Source: Streptomyces sp. RKAG293 (GTDB lineage: Bacteria > Actinomycetota > Actinomycetes > Streptomycetales > Streptomycetaceae). Taken from it: 64,000 nt of DNA. Position numbers and translations under genes: made by a program. Within the stretch, counting starts at the first letter, position 1. Each line of letters opens with the position of its first letter. The notes below the pieces were generated by a model that was not told the DNA's origin, did no database searches, and saw only the letters and a list, made by a program, of their open reading frames with translations. Shown here in pieces: positions 51,331 to 59,068 of this stretch. Location: contig NZ_JAJOZB010000001.1 of the NCBI RefSeq assembly GCF_023701745.1, positions 4,842,501 to 4,906,500 on the forward strand, in the 5' to 3' direction.

Positions 51331-52727
51331 CCCCCGAAACGATCACGCACTATGCGCCGTTGCTCGTGGCGCTGGGCCTGGTGGTGCTTGTGGTGCTGGG
51401 CATCCGGATCGCCGTTCGCTACCTGCGGGCCGATACCGAGATGCGGGCCAGCATCCGCCAGGCAGCCCGCATACGACGTCGCTGGGTGCGTCTGGCGTTG
51501 ATGTTGGGCCTGTCGGTCGTGGACAAGAAGCCCACAATCGTGGCCTCGATGACGGCCAAGGACGGGCAGGTACCCAAGCCCCGGGAGAAGACTCCCAAGA
51601 TCTCGACGGTCCCGGACCGGTTCGGGGTCATCGTGCATGCGAACTGCCTGCCGAACGTGGGCCTGGAGGACTTCAAGAACAAGGCCGCCTACCTGGCGGA
51701 CGACTGGGGATGCACCCGGCTGTCGGTACGGCAGAACGGCCCCGGGAAGGTCATCATGCGGGCGGTGCGCACGGACCCGCTGATCGTGCCCACCACGTTC
51801 GTTCCCTCCGGGCTGCCGCTGGCGGATGTGAGCATGTGGGATCTCGGGGTGGATGAGTACGCCGAGCTGGTCACGCTGCGGGTGTCCAACATCCCCGGCA
51901 TCACGGTGGCCGGCCTGCCCGGGTACGGGAAAACGTCCCTGATCAACGCCATCGTGTGCCGTCTGGCGCCGTCCGGTGCGGTGCAGATCGTTGTCCTGGA
52001 CGGGAAGGTGTCCTCGGCCGATGAGGGCGACTACGCCGACATGGTGAAACGTCTCTTCGCCTTCGCCGGTGACGACCTGGAGGAAGCCAACAAGCTCCTG
52101 CAACGGCTCGTCGCGCTGCGGCGTGAGCGCTCGTCCACCATCCGGCGGGTGCTGGGGGTGGCGAACATGTGGCGCGTTGGCCCGTCGCCGGAATGGCCGC
52201 TGGTCGTCGTGATCATCGATGAAGCGCACACGTACTTCCGTGAGCACAAGGGCAGCGACCCCAAGACCAAGGCGCTTGCGGCGCTGGCTGCGGAGAACGC
52301 CCGGCTGGTGGAAGACCTCGTCAAGAAGGGCCGCTCGATTGGGATGGTGGTCATCCTCGCCACGCAGAAGGCGACCGGTGATGCGATCCCGACGTTCATC
52401 CGGGACGTGTGCCCGGTCGGGCTGTCCTTCGCGCAGAAGACGGCGGAAGCCTCCGTGGCCGCGCTGGGGGAGGACATCCGCAACTGGCCGGACGCCAACC
52501 CGGTGCTGTTGCAGGACCCCGGATACGTCGGGGTCGCCGCGATGGTCACCCAGGGGCAAGAGGGCTTCATCCGGGTCCGGATGCCGGAGGTGGACCCGTA
52601 CTACGCCGCGCAGATCGCCGCCGACACCGCCCACCTGACCGCCGACCCCACGGACCTGCTCCGCAAGGCCCTGACCGCACCCCCGGTGATGTTCAAGAAC
52701 CTCCCCCGCCCTCGTGCGGGCCGCTGA
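51327..52727 (+). CDS. traSA: TraSA-like FtsK/SpoIIIE DNA translocase
   Basis: The 466-aa protein has one or two N-terminal membrane segments (residues about 10-30 and 54-64) and an FtsK-type ATPase. Walker A is GLPGYGKTS (196-204), Walker B is PLVVVIIDEAH and a later motif is VILATQKATGD. Single Tra proteins of this type move double-stranded element DNA between Streptomyces hyphae. It is larger than soluble regulators and lacks the gamma domain of chromosomal FtsK. The symbol is by analogy with pSAM2. Confidence 0.9.
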   Translation: MTPETITHYAPLLVALGLVVLVVLGIRIAVRYLRADTEMRASIRQAARIRRRWVRLALMLGLSVVDKKPTIVASMTAKDGQVPKPREKTPKISTVPDRFGVIVHANCLPNVGLEDFKNKAAYLADDWGCTRLSVRQNGPGKVIMRAVRTDPLIVPTTFVPSGLPLADVSMWDLGVDEYAELVTLRVSNIPGITVAGLPGYGKTSLINAIVCRLAPSGAVQIVVLDGKVSSADEGDYADMVKRLFAFAGDDLEEANKLLQRLVALRRERSSTIRRVLGVANMWRVGPSPEWPLVVVIIDEAHTYFREHKGSDPKTKALAALAAENARLVEDLVKKGRSIGMVVILATQKATGDAIPTFIRDVCPVGLSFAQKTAEASVAALGEDIRNWPDANPVLLQDPGYVGVAAMVTQGQEGFIRVRMPEVDPYYAAQIAADTAHLTADPTDLLRKALTAPPVMFKNLPRPRAGR

Positions 52728-52767
52728 CCCCGCCCCACACCCCAGAGCGAAAGGAGGACACCGCGCG

Positions 52768-53460
52768 ATGACCGCCACTGCGGACCGGAACACTCAACGC
52801 ATCGTCACCGCCGTGATGGCGGTCATCGCGGCCCTGGCCTTCACCTTCTCCTTCGGCAACGTCTGGTCCCTGGCGCTTCGCCTGGGCGTCCCACACCCCG
52901 TCGCACCGCTGATCGCCCCCATGGTGGATCTGTCCGTGGTCGGCCTCCTGGTCGCCTTGCGCCACCTGGCCTTGCACGGCATTGCCCCGGTCGAACTCGC
53001 CCCGGCACAGCGCCTGATGCACGTGTGCGGGCTCCTGACCCTGGCCCTGAACATCGCCGAACCCCTGGTTGCCCGGCACTACGGCCGCGCCGCCCTCGAC
53101 ACCGTCGCACCCCTGCTGCTCCTCGGCTGGGGCAAGGTCGGGCCCCTGCTCCTGGCCCACTTCCACACCACCATCCCGGACCCCTCGACCGCTCCCGCGA
53201 CCACGCCGCAACCGGCTACGGCCTCCGGCTCGGTCCCGGCCGCTACGACTCCGGCCCTGGTGCCCGGCTCGGTCGACCCGGCTCCCGCTTCGGCTGCGGT
53301 CTCCCGGCCGGTCCCCGCTCCGCTGCTGGAGGCTGGGCGCCGGATCGCCGCCGACCATCAGCAACGGCACGGGCACCACATCACCGCCCCGGAACTGGCG
53401 AGCCGCCTCGGCGTCGCACCTCAGTTGGCCGGTGCCGTGCACGCGCACCTCACCGCCTGA
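52768..53460 (+). CDS. Spd-like spread protein (DUF2637-type)
   Basis: ATG 52768 follows AAAGGAGG. The 230-aa product has four membrane helices (IVTAVMAVIAALAFTFSFGN, LIAPMVDLSVVGLLVALRHL and two more), a Pro/Ala-rich linker and a small C-terminal helix-turn-helix-like part (ITAPELASRLGVAPQLAGAV). Such proteins are encoded beside Tra in Streptomyces elements and help spread DNA within the recipient mycelium. Confidence 0.75.
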   Translation: MTATADRNTQRIVTAVMAVIAALAFTFSFGNVWSLALRLGVPHPVAPLIAPMVDLSVVGLLVALRHLALHGIAPVELAPAQRLMHVCGLLTLALNIAEPLVARHYGRAALDTVAPLLLLGWGKVGPLLLAHFHTTIPDPSTAPATTPQPATASGSVPAATTPALVPGSVDPAPASAAVSRPVPAPLLEAGRRIAADHQQRHGHHITAPELASRLGVAPQLAGAVHAHLTA

Positions 53461-53586
53461 GCATCCGGCCGCCGGCCTAACCCACCACCCCGCACAAACC
53501 CCCGTGGCTGCGGCCAGGAACCGCCATGCCCACACGCACGGTTCCTGGCCGGGTCACCCCTACCCACAAGGAAGGACACCACCGCC

Positions 53587-55170
53587 ATGACTACTCCTGC
53601 CCCGGCCCCGGAACAGATCAGCCGGGCCGCACACGAACTGCTCGCCCGGTGGTGCCCACCTGCCCAGCTCGCCACCCTCAGCACCCCGCCCCCGGCCCTG
53701 CCCGAACCGACCCCGGCCCCGCCGGTCATGAGCACCGCCACGCGTGACCTGCTCGCCCTGGCCCAACTTCCCGACTTCGACCGGGTCCAGGAGCAGATTG
53801 ACCGCCTCGGCGGCTGCACCCATCCCGTTCAGCTCACCGGATACTCCGCCACCCTCAACGCGACCACCGGTGAAGCCCTGCACGTGTTCAACACCGAGGA
53901 TCACCCCACGGGCAGGCTCCTGTTGCCGTGCGGCAACCGGCGTGGCTCGCGCTGCCCGGCCTGCTCCCGCGTCTACGCCGCCGACACCTACCAACTGATC
54001 AAAGCCGGGCTCTCCGGCGGCAAGGGCATCCCGGAATCCGTCTCCGGGCACCCGCGCGTGTTCGCCACCTTCACCGCCCCGTCCTTCGGCGCGGTCCACA
54101 ACCGGGCGAAGAACGCCACCGGTACTCGCCTTACCTGCAAGTGCGGCCACCGCCACACCCCCGACGATCCGTCCCTCGGTACTCCGATCAACCCCACCCG
54201 CTACGACTACAGCGGGGCCGTGCTGTGGAACGCGCACGCCCCCGCCCTGTGGCAGCGCTTCACCGTCTACCTGCGCCGCACCGTCGCCGCCGCTCTGAAA
54301 CTGACCGTGCGCGCCCTGAACAAGGTTCTGCGGATCTCCTTCGCCAAGGTCGCCGAGTACCAAAAGCGCGGCCTGGTCCATTACCACGCGATCATCCGCT
54401 TCGACGGACCCGAGGGAAGCGACCAAGAGCCCCCGGAGAAGGCCACGACCCTCGTTCTGATCAAGGCGATCCGGGCCGCTGCGAAGGCCGTGTCCGTGCG
54501 CCTGGACGACAACGACGCGATCGGCTCCCGCGTCTTTCGCTGGGGGCGTCAGATCGACGCACGGTCTCTGAGTAGGTCACCCACCAAGCTCTCCGATCAC
54601 AAGGTGGCGGCCTACGTCGCGAAGTACGCCACCAAGGGCGCCGAATCCGCGGGGACCCTCGACCGCTCCGTCACCTGCCCCAACTGCAAAGGGCGCGGCT
54701 TCCGCACCACCGATGGACACCGCACCGAGTGCCTGCCCTGCGACGGCACCGGGCAAGGCCAACCTCTCGTCCACCTCGTGGTGCAACGCCACGTCCGCCA
54801 AATGATCCGCACCGCATGGGACCTCGGCGGAATCCCCGACCTGGCCCACCTCAAGCTTCGTCACTGGGCTCACATGCTCGGCTTTCGGGGTCACTTCTCC
54901 AGCAAATCCCGCCGCTACTCCACCACCCTCGGCGAACTCCGGAACACCCGCCGGGCCTGGCGCACCGAACGCGCCCACGAACGCATCCGTGCCGGCCTAC
55001 CCGAGGAAGAACAAGAACACACCACCCTCATCACCGAATCGTCCTGGGCCTACCTCGGCAACGGATACAGCCCAGGGGAAGCGCTCCTCGCCGAAACCAC
55101 GCGCCAACAACACGCCCTCGCCACCCAACTCCATTCCGAAGAAACCGTACGTGGAGGTGATTCCAGTTGA
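53587..55170 (+). CDS. repSA: RepSA-like rolling-circle replication initiator
   Basis: The 527-aa protein resembles RepSA of pSAM2. It has Cys motifs (CGNRRGSRCPACSRVYAADT, CKCGHRH), the HUH-type motif LVHYHAIIRF and a downstream zinc-like CPNCKGRGF...CLPCDGTG. The Tyr of the nicking motif is probably in VAAYVAKYATKG. It would nick the element's double-strand origin during the circular phase. It is coupled to xis by TTGA. The symbol is by analogy. Confidence 0.88.
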   Translation: MTTPAPAPEQISRAAHELLARWCPPAQLATLSTPPPALPEPTPAPPVMSTATRDLLALAQLPDFDRVQEQIDRLGGCTHPVQLTGYSATLNATTGEALHVFNTEDHPTGRLLLPCGNRRGSRCPACSRVYAADTYQLIKAGLSGGKGIPESVSGHPRVFATFTAPSFGAVHNRAKNATGTRLTCKCGHRHTPDDPSLGTPINPTRYDYSGAVLWNAHAPALWQRFTVYLRRTVAAALKLTVRALNKVLRISFAKVAEYQKRGLVHYHAIIRFDGPEGSDQEPPEKATTLVLIKAIRAAAKAVSVRLDDNDAIGSRVFRWGRQIDARSLSRSPTKLSDHKVAAYVAKYATKGAESAGTLDRSVTCPNCKGRGFRTTDGHRTECLPCDGTGQGQPLVHLVVQRHVRQMIRTAWDLGGIPDLAHLKLRHWAHMLGFRGHFSSKSRRYSTTLGELRNTRRAWRTERAHERIRAGLPEEEQEHTTLITESSWAYLGNGYSPGEALLAETTRQQHALATQLHSEETVRGGDSS

Positions 55171-55346
55171 GGGGCGGATCGAATCAGTTGTTGACCCCTT
55201 CTCAGACGGCCGATTTTCTTGCGGTCTCTCTCAGCACTCTCTATAGCAATTGGCGTGTATGGGGCCTGAAGGGCTACCGGGTCGGCAAGCATCTTCGATT
55301 TCGTGAGCGGGACTTGGAGAACTGGCTGGAACTCAAGTCCGCGTAG
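55167..55346 (+). CDS. xis: Excisionase (Xis), HTH_17 family
   Basis: TTG 55167 overlaps the repSA stop (TTGA) and follows GGAGGTGA by seven bases. The 59-aa product MRGGSNQLLTPSQTADFLAV, SLSTLYSNWRVWGLKGYRVG, KHLRFRERDLENWLELKSA is a MerR/HTH_17 fold, typical of AICE Xis. It acts with Int to excise the element. The position between repSA and int is canonical. Confidence 0.88.
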   Translation: MRGGSNQLLTPSQTADFLAVSLSTLYSNWRVWGLKGYRVGKHLRFRERDLENWLELKSA

Positions 55347-55393
55347 TTGGAAATCGTCGATCACCGCGATAGATCTAAACGAAGGGTGAGGAA

Positions 55394-56626
55394 ATGGGAT
55401 CGATCATCAAGCGTTGCGGTTGTTCAATCACGGATTGGGACGGCTGCGATCATCCGTGGATGGTCAGGTGGCGTGAGCCTGGGGGCCGTTCGGGCCGTCA
55501 GAAGGAGCACACTTTTGAGAAAGGGGCTGCGGGCAAGAAGCTCGCTGAGAAGTGGGAACGGAAGGTTGAGCGCCAAAAGGACACAGGTTCCTATATCGAC
55601 CCCGAGAGGTCCAAGCGGACGTTCGCGGACGTATGGAACGAGTGGATCAATGCGGGTTTGGATGATGGGGAATTGGCGAAATCCTCACGAATCCAGTACT
55701 GGAGTGTGTACCGCAACCACTTTGAGAAGTCCTTTGGTGGCCGTGCCATCGGCTCTGTGAGTGCGGGCGACATTTCCCGCTGGGAGACCTCACAGAAGGA
55801 GCGTGAATATAAGCCCTATGGGATTGCCGTACGGCGTAATATTCTCGCGTCAGTCTTCAAATACGCATGGGAGGCTGAAATAATCGCCAAGAATCCGTGC
55901 AAGAAGGCTGACCCCCGCAAGCGCAAGACTGTAGACGTCTATCGCGCAATCGATCCGTCGGAAGTGCCGGAGACGTGGGAAGTTGAGGCCATCCACGACA
56001 ACATTCGGCCGTGCTTCCGCTCTGCAATCTGGGGTATGGCAGGCACGGGAATGCGCCCCGGTGAGGCGCTGGGTGTCTCAACGGCCAAGTGGGACCAGGC
56101 TGCGGGTCTGTACGTCGTTAACGCTCAGCTCACTTCGTTCACCGCGAACGATGGTGCCGGTCGTGGCACAGGGATCAAAGATGAGGTCAAGTGGTCGCGT
56201 CACGGCCGGACAGCTCCTGTCGCGGACATCACGGCTGAGGCATGGTCCACTCACGTCCAGACCTTCGGAACGTGGGGCGATGAAGGGTGGCTCTATGAGT
56301 CGGAGATGTACACAGACCGCCATCCCTCTCGTACGACCTTCTCTAGCCGCTGGCGACAGGCTGTCGATCTTGCCGGACTGGAGGACCGAAAGCTGACCCC
56401 CAAGTCTCTGCGGCACTTCTTCGTCTCAACGGCCATCGCTGCCGGGGTGCCTCTACCGGAAGTTGCGGTCTGGGTCGGACACTCCAGTAGCAAGGTCACG
56501 GAGAAGATTTACTTCCACCTGCTCAAGGGCGCGGACAAGCGGGCCAAGGGGGCGATCGCACTTGCGCTGGCGCAGAACCTTTCGGATGCTTTGGAGGGGG
56601 AGCGCCGCGTCCACCGTGCTGAGTGA
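55394..56626 (+). CDS. int: Tyrosine-recombinase integrase
   Basis: The 410-aa integrase has an N-terminal arm-binding part, a SAM-like core-binding domain (TFADVWNEWINAGLDDGELA) and the catalytic domain. The first catalytic Arg is R221 (GTGMRPGEALG). The HxxR box reads K337-S-L-R340 with Lys for His, a tolerated change. H363 (WVGHSSS) and the nucleophile Y373 (KIYFHLL) follow. It ends 87 bp before attR. It targets a protein-coding gene, unlike the tRNA-specific pSAM2 integrase. Confidence 0.92.
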   Translation: MGSIIKRCGCSITDWDGCDHPWMVRWREPGGRSGRQKEHTFEKGAAGKKLAEKWERKVERQKDTGSYIDPERSKRTFADVWNEWINAGLDDGELAKSSRIQYWSVYRNHFEKSFGGRAIGSVSAGDISRWETSQKEREYKPYGIAVRRNILASVFKYAWEAEIIAKNPCKKADPRKRKTVDVYRAIDPSEVPETWEVEAIHDNIRPCFRSAIWGMAGTGMRPGEALGVSTAKWDQAAGLYVVNAQLTSFTANDGAGRGTGIKDEVKWSRHGRTAPVADITAEAWSTHVQTFGTWGDEGWLYESEMYTDRHPSRTTFSSRWRQAVDLAGLEDRKLTPKSLRHFFVSTAIAAGVPLPEVAVWVGHSSSKVTEKIYFHLLKGADKRAKGAIALALAQNLSDALEGERRVHRAE

Positions 56627-56660
56627 CCGCTAGCGAAATGCGGTGCTGAGCTGGTGCTGA
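56616..56660 (+). repeat. GTGCTGA direct repeats near the right end
   Basis: GTGCTGAG lies at 56616, 56643 and 56654. The last two have the same 11-bp period as the left-end pair. The first copy overlaps the end of the integrase gene. Probable Int or Xis binding sites. Confidence 0.55.
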
Positions 56661-56691
56661 GCCGAAGGGCAGTCAACGGGCGTTATGCCTG

Positions 56692-57030
56692 GTGGCTGCC
56701 CCTCTGGTGTTTAACGTCGAGTTCTACACCGGTGTGGGCACCACGCTGGAGATGCCCGTGATGCTCGCCCCGGTGCCCGACGCCATCGACTTCAGCAACA
56801 AGCGCGTGCTGATCGCCGACGACGTCGCCGACACCGGCAAGACGCTGAAGCTGGTGCACGACTTCTGCGTCGGGCATGTCGCCGAGGTCCGCAGTGCGGT
56901 GATCTACGAGAAGACGCAGTCGCTCGTGAAGTGCGAGTACGTGTGGAAGCGCACCGACGACTGGATCAACTTCCCGTGGTCCGTCGACGAGCCCGTGGTG
57001 AAGCGGGCCGGGCAGGTTCGGGACGCCTGA
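56692..57030 (+). pseudogene. Phosphoribosyltransferase, 3' part (split by the AICE)
   Basis: After the attR core the code continues FYTGVGTTLEMPVMLAPVP, the PRPP-binding motif VLIADDVADTGKTL and EYVWKRTDDWINFPWS, typical of a hypoxanthine/xanthine-type phosphoribosyltransferase tail. A GTG at 56692 in element DNA is in frame, so a fragment could be translated, but it lacks the N-terminal half. Precise excision would rebuild the gene. Confidence 0.88.
56713..56722 (+). repeat. attR core (AACGTCGAGT)
   Basis: This copy matches 44002-44011 exactly. It is followed by the 3' part of the phosphoribosyltransferase gene in the correct frame. It lies 87 bp after the integrase stop codon, the usual Int-att arrangement. 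Confidence 0.75.
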
Positions 57031-57050
57031 GCGATCCGCAATGGGCAAAC

Positions 57051-57084
57051 GTAAGGGGCGCTTCCCTCGGGAAGCGCCCCTTAC
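57051..57084. terminator. Bidirectional hairpin terminator
   Basis: GTAAGGGGCGCTTCCC and GGGAAGCGCCCCTTAC are exact 16-bp inverted repeats with a tiny loop. It lies between the convergent phosphoribosyltransferase and Yip1-like genes. Confidence 0.85.
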
Positions 57085-57086
57085 TG

Positions 57087-57974
57087 CTAGATCACCGGGA
57101 GCTTGAAGAGGACCAGCAGCGCGATCAGTTGGATCGAGGCGGCGCCCAGCGCCTTGGGCCAGGGCAGGTCGTGGGACTTGCTCACCATGGAGGTGAGCAG
57201 GGCCGCGCAGGCCAGCCAGGTGACCCAGCCGATGATCTGGACGAGTCCGTTGGCGCTGCCGAGGAACATCGCGAAGAGCAGGCGGGGCGCGTCGGTGAGC
57301 GAGGTGACGAGCATCGCCAGGCCGATGGTGGGGGCCCAGGAGCCGTCGCCGCCGAGCTGGCGGGCCAGCGCGTGCGTCACGGTGCCCAGCATCAGGCCGC
57401 TGAGCGTGACGGCGACCGCGGTGCTGATCACCCACGGGACGCTCGACGACACGGTCGCGTTGAGGACGTCCTCACGGGCCGCGTCGAAGCCGAAGACCGC
57501 CAGCAGGCCGTAGAGGAACGTGACGGTCAGGGCCGGGCCCCAGACCGCGTGGTCCCGCATCTGCCAGAAGGTGTGGCCGGGGCGCAGCGCGATACCGCTG
57601 ATCAGCTGCTTCCAGTGCAGCCGGGGCCCGGAGGGCGGCGCGGTGGTCTGCCCCGCGCGGTACGTGGAGATGTTGTCGTTGCCGGGGCCGCCCTGGTCCG
57701 GGCCGGCGTACGGCTCGTACGGCGCGAACTGGTCGGGGGAGCCGGGGAGGGTGAAGGCGCGGGTGTGGCCCGGGTTGTCGTTGTACGCCGGGGCCGGCGC
57801 CGGGCCCGGAGCGGGCTCGCCGAAGTATTCGGGCTCACCCGACGGGGTGCCGCCCTGCCCGCCTCCGTAGCCCTGCGGATAACCCTGCGGTTGTCCGTAG
57901 TTCTGAGGGCCACCGTGCTGGGGCGCCTGCTGCCCGCCGTGGTCCCGTCCGCGTCGATTCCTGAATCCAGCCAC
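57087..57974 (-). CDS. Yip1-domain membrane protein
   Basis: From GTG 57974 (MAGFRNRRGRDHGG) the 295-aa protein has a long Gly/Pro/Gln-rich disordered N-terminus (about 125 residues) and five membrane helices, including LTVTFLYGLLAVFGFDAA, WVISTAVAVTLSGLMLGTV and GWVTWLACAALLTSMVS. The helices match the Yip1 family. An upstream GTG at 58055 is possible. The cellular role is unknown. Confidence 0.72.
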   Translation of the reverse strand: MAGFRNRRGRDHGGQQAPQHGGPQNYGQPQGYPQGYGGGQGGTPSGEPEYFGEPAPGPAPAPAYNDNPGHTRAFTLPGSPDQFAPYEPYAGPDQGGPGNDNISTYRAGQTTAPPSGPRLHWKQLISGIALRPGHTFWQMRDHAVWGPALTVTFLYGLLAVFGFDAAREDVLNATVSSSVPWVISTAVAVTLSGLMLGTVTHALARQLGGDGSWAPTIGLAMLVTSLTDAPRLLFAMFLGSANGLVQIIGWVTWLACAALLTSMVSKSHDLPWPKALGAASIQLIALLVLFKLPVI

Positions 57975-58204
57975 GTCATCGAACGTACCGGTTCCCGCTG
58001 GGCGCCGGGCCCGGAGGCCGGTTCCACGGGGGCCTTTGCTGCCAACCTGTGACACGTGACGACACGGCCTTTGGGGGACCTTTGGCCCTGATTCATGTGA
58101 CTTATGCGGGGGCTGGTGGGGCTGGTGGGAACTCAGCGTCGTTAGATGGGGGGGACATCTCGGGATTTCCGGGACGCAGCAGTCACATCAGAAGGAGCCG
58201 TTCC

Positions 58205-59005
58205 ATGGCCGTACGTACCGCCCGTAACGTCAGAACCGCCGGAATCGCGGCCGTCGCCGCCGCGGTGCTCGCGATGACGGCGGCCGGCTGCGGGTCATCG
58301 TCGGGGTCCGGGTCGGCGAAGGGATCCGGCTCCGATTCCGCCCCGTCCGCGAAGTCCGGGGCGAAGTCCGGGGCGCAGGCCGGCGCCGGGGCCGACGGCG
58401 GTGCCAAGGGCGCCGTCGACGCGGCCACGCTCTCGCAACTCCCCGCCCGGATGGCCGCGGACGGTACGGCGATCGTCGTCGGCGACCCGAAGGCGCCGAA
58501 CACGGTGAAGGTCTACGAGGACCCGCGCTGCCCGTACTGCATGCACTTCGAGCAGGGCGGCGGCTCGGCGCTCGCGAAGCTGGTGAAGGACGGCAAGGTC
58601 AAGGTCGAGTACACGATCGCGTCCTTCCTCGACTCGAACTTCGGCGGCAGCAGCTCGGTGAAGGCGGCCAACGCGATGCGCGCGGCCGTCGACGCGGGGA
58701 AGTTCCCCGAGTTCCACTCGGCGGTCTTCGAGAACCAGCCCGAGGAGCCCGCCGACGGCTTCACCGACGCCTTCCTGCTCAAGATCGCCGACACCGTGAA
58801 GGGCCTGAATACCACGGCCTTCCAGAAGGCGGTCAAGGACCAGACCCACAAGGACTGGGTGGCGACGTCCGAGAAGGCCTTCGAGGCCTCCGGCTCCAAG
58901 GGCACCCCGACGGTCCTGGTGAACGGCAAGAAGGTCACGCCGGAGAAGGCCGTCTACGACGCGGCCGCGTTCACCAAGGCGCTCAAGGACCTCGGCATCG
59001 GCTAG
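58205..59005 (+). CDS. DsbA-family thiol oxidoreductase, lipoprotein
   Basis: ATG 58205 follows AAGGAG. The 266-aa product has a lipoprotein signal with lipobox TAAGC, a Ser/Gly-rich linker and a thioredoxin-like DsbA domain. The active site is CPYC in VYEDPRCPYCMHFEQGGG, the cis-Pro region is GTPTVLVNGKKV, and a helical insert lies between. It would sit on the outer face of the membrane and catalyse disulfide exchange. A 22-bp hairpin ends the gene. Confidence 0.88.
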   Translation: MAVRTARNVRTAGIAAVAAAVLAMTAAGCGSSSGSGSAKGSGSDSAPSAKSGAKSGAQAGAGADGGAKGAVDAATLSQLPARMAADGTAIVVGDPKAPNTVKVYEDPRCPYCMHFEQGGGSALAKLVKDGKVKVEYTIASFLDSNFGGSSSVKAANAMRAAVDAGKFPEFHSAVFENQPEEPADGFTDAFLLKIADTVKGLNTTAFQKAVKDQTHKDWVATSEKAFEASGSKGTPTVLVNGKKVTPEKAVYDAAAFTKALKDLGIG

Positions 59006-59014
59006 GACGGGAAA

Positions 59015-59062
59015 ACGGAGCGGGGACGGCACGCCCTTCAGGGCGTGCCGTCCCCGCTCCGT
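59015..59062. terminator. Long bidirectional terminator
   Basis: Perfect 22-bp arms (59015-59036 and 59041-59062, beginning ACGGAGCGGGGACGGC) surround the loop TTCA. It separates the DsbA-like gene from the convergent Fe-S oxidoreductase gene. Confidence 0.9.
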
Positions 59063-59068
59063 GTCAGG

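Larger units (their letters stand above)
44002..56722 (+). mobile_element. pSAM2-like actinomycete integrative and conjugative element (AICE)
   Basis: About 12.7 kb lie between direct copies of AACGTCGAGT. The right half has the standard AICE order: GntR regulator, small conserved proteins, TraSA-like translocase, Spd-like protein, RepSA-like initiator, Xis, Int. The left half carries an XRE/DUF397 pair, small ORFs and a secreted protein. It interrupts a phosphoribosyltransferase gene. All core functions look intact, so it may still excise, replicate and transfer. Confidence 0.9.
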
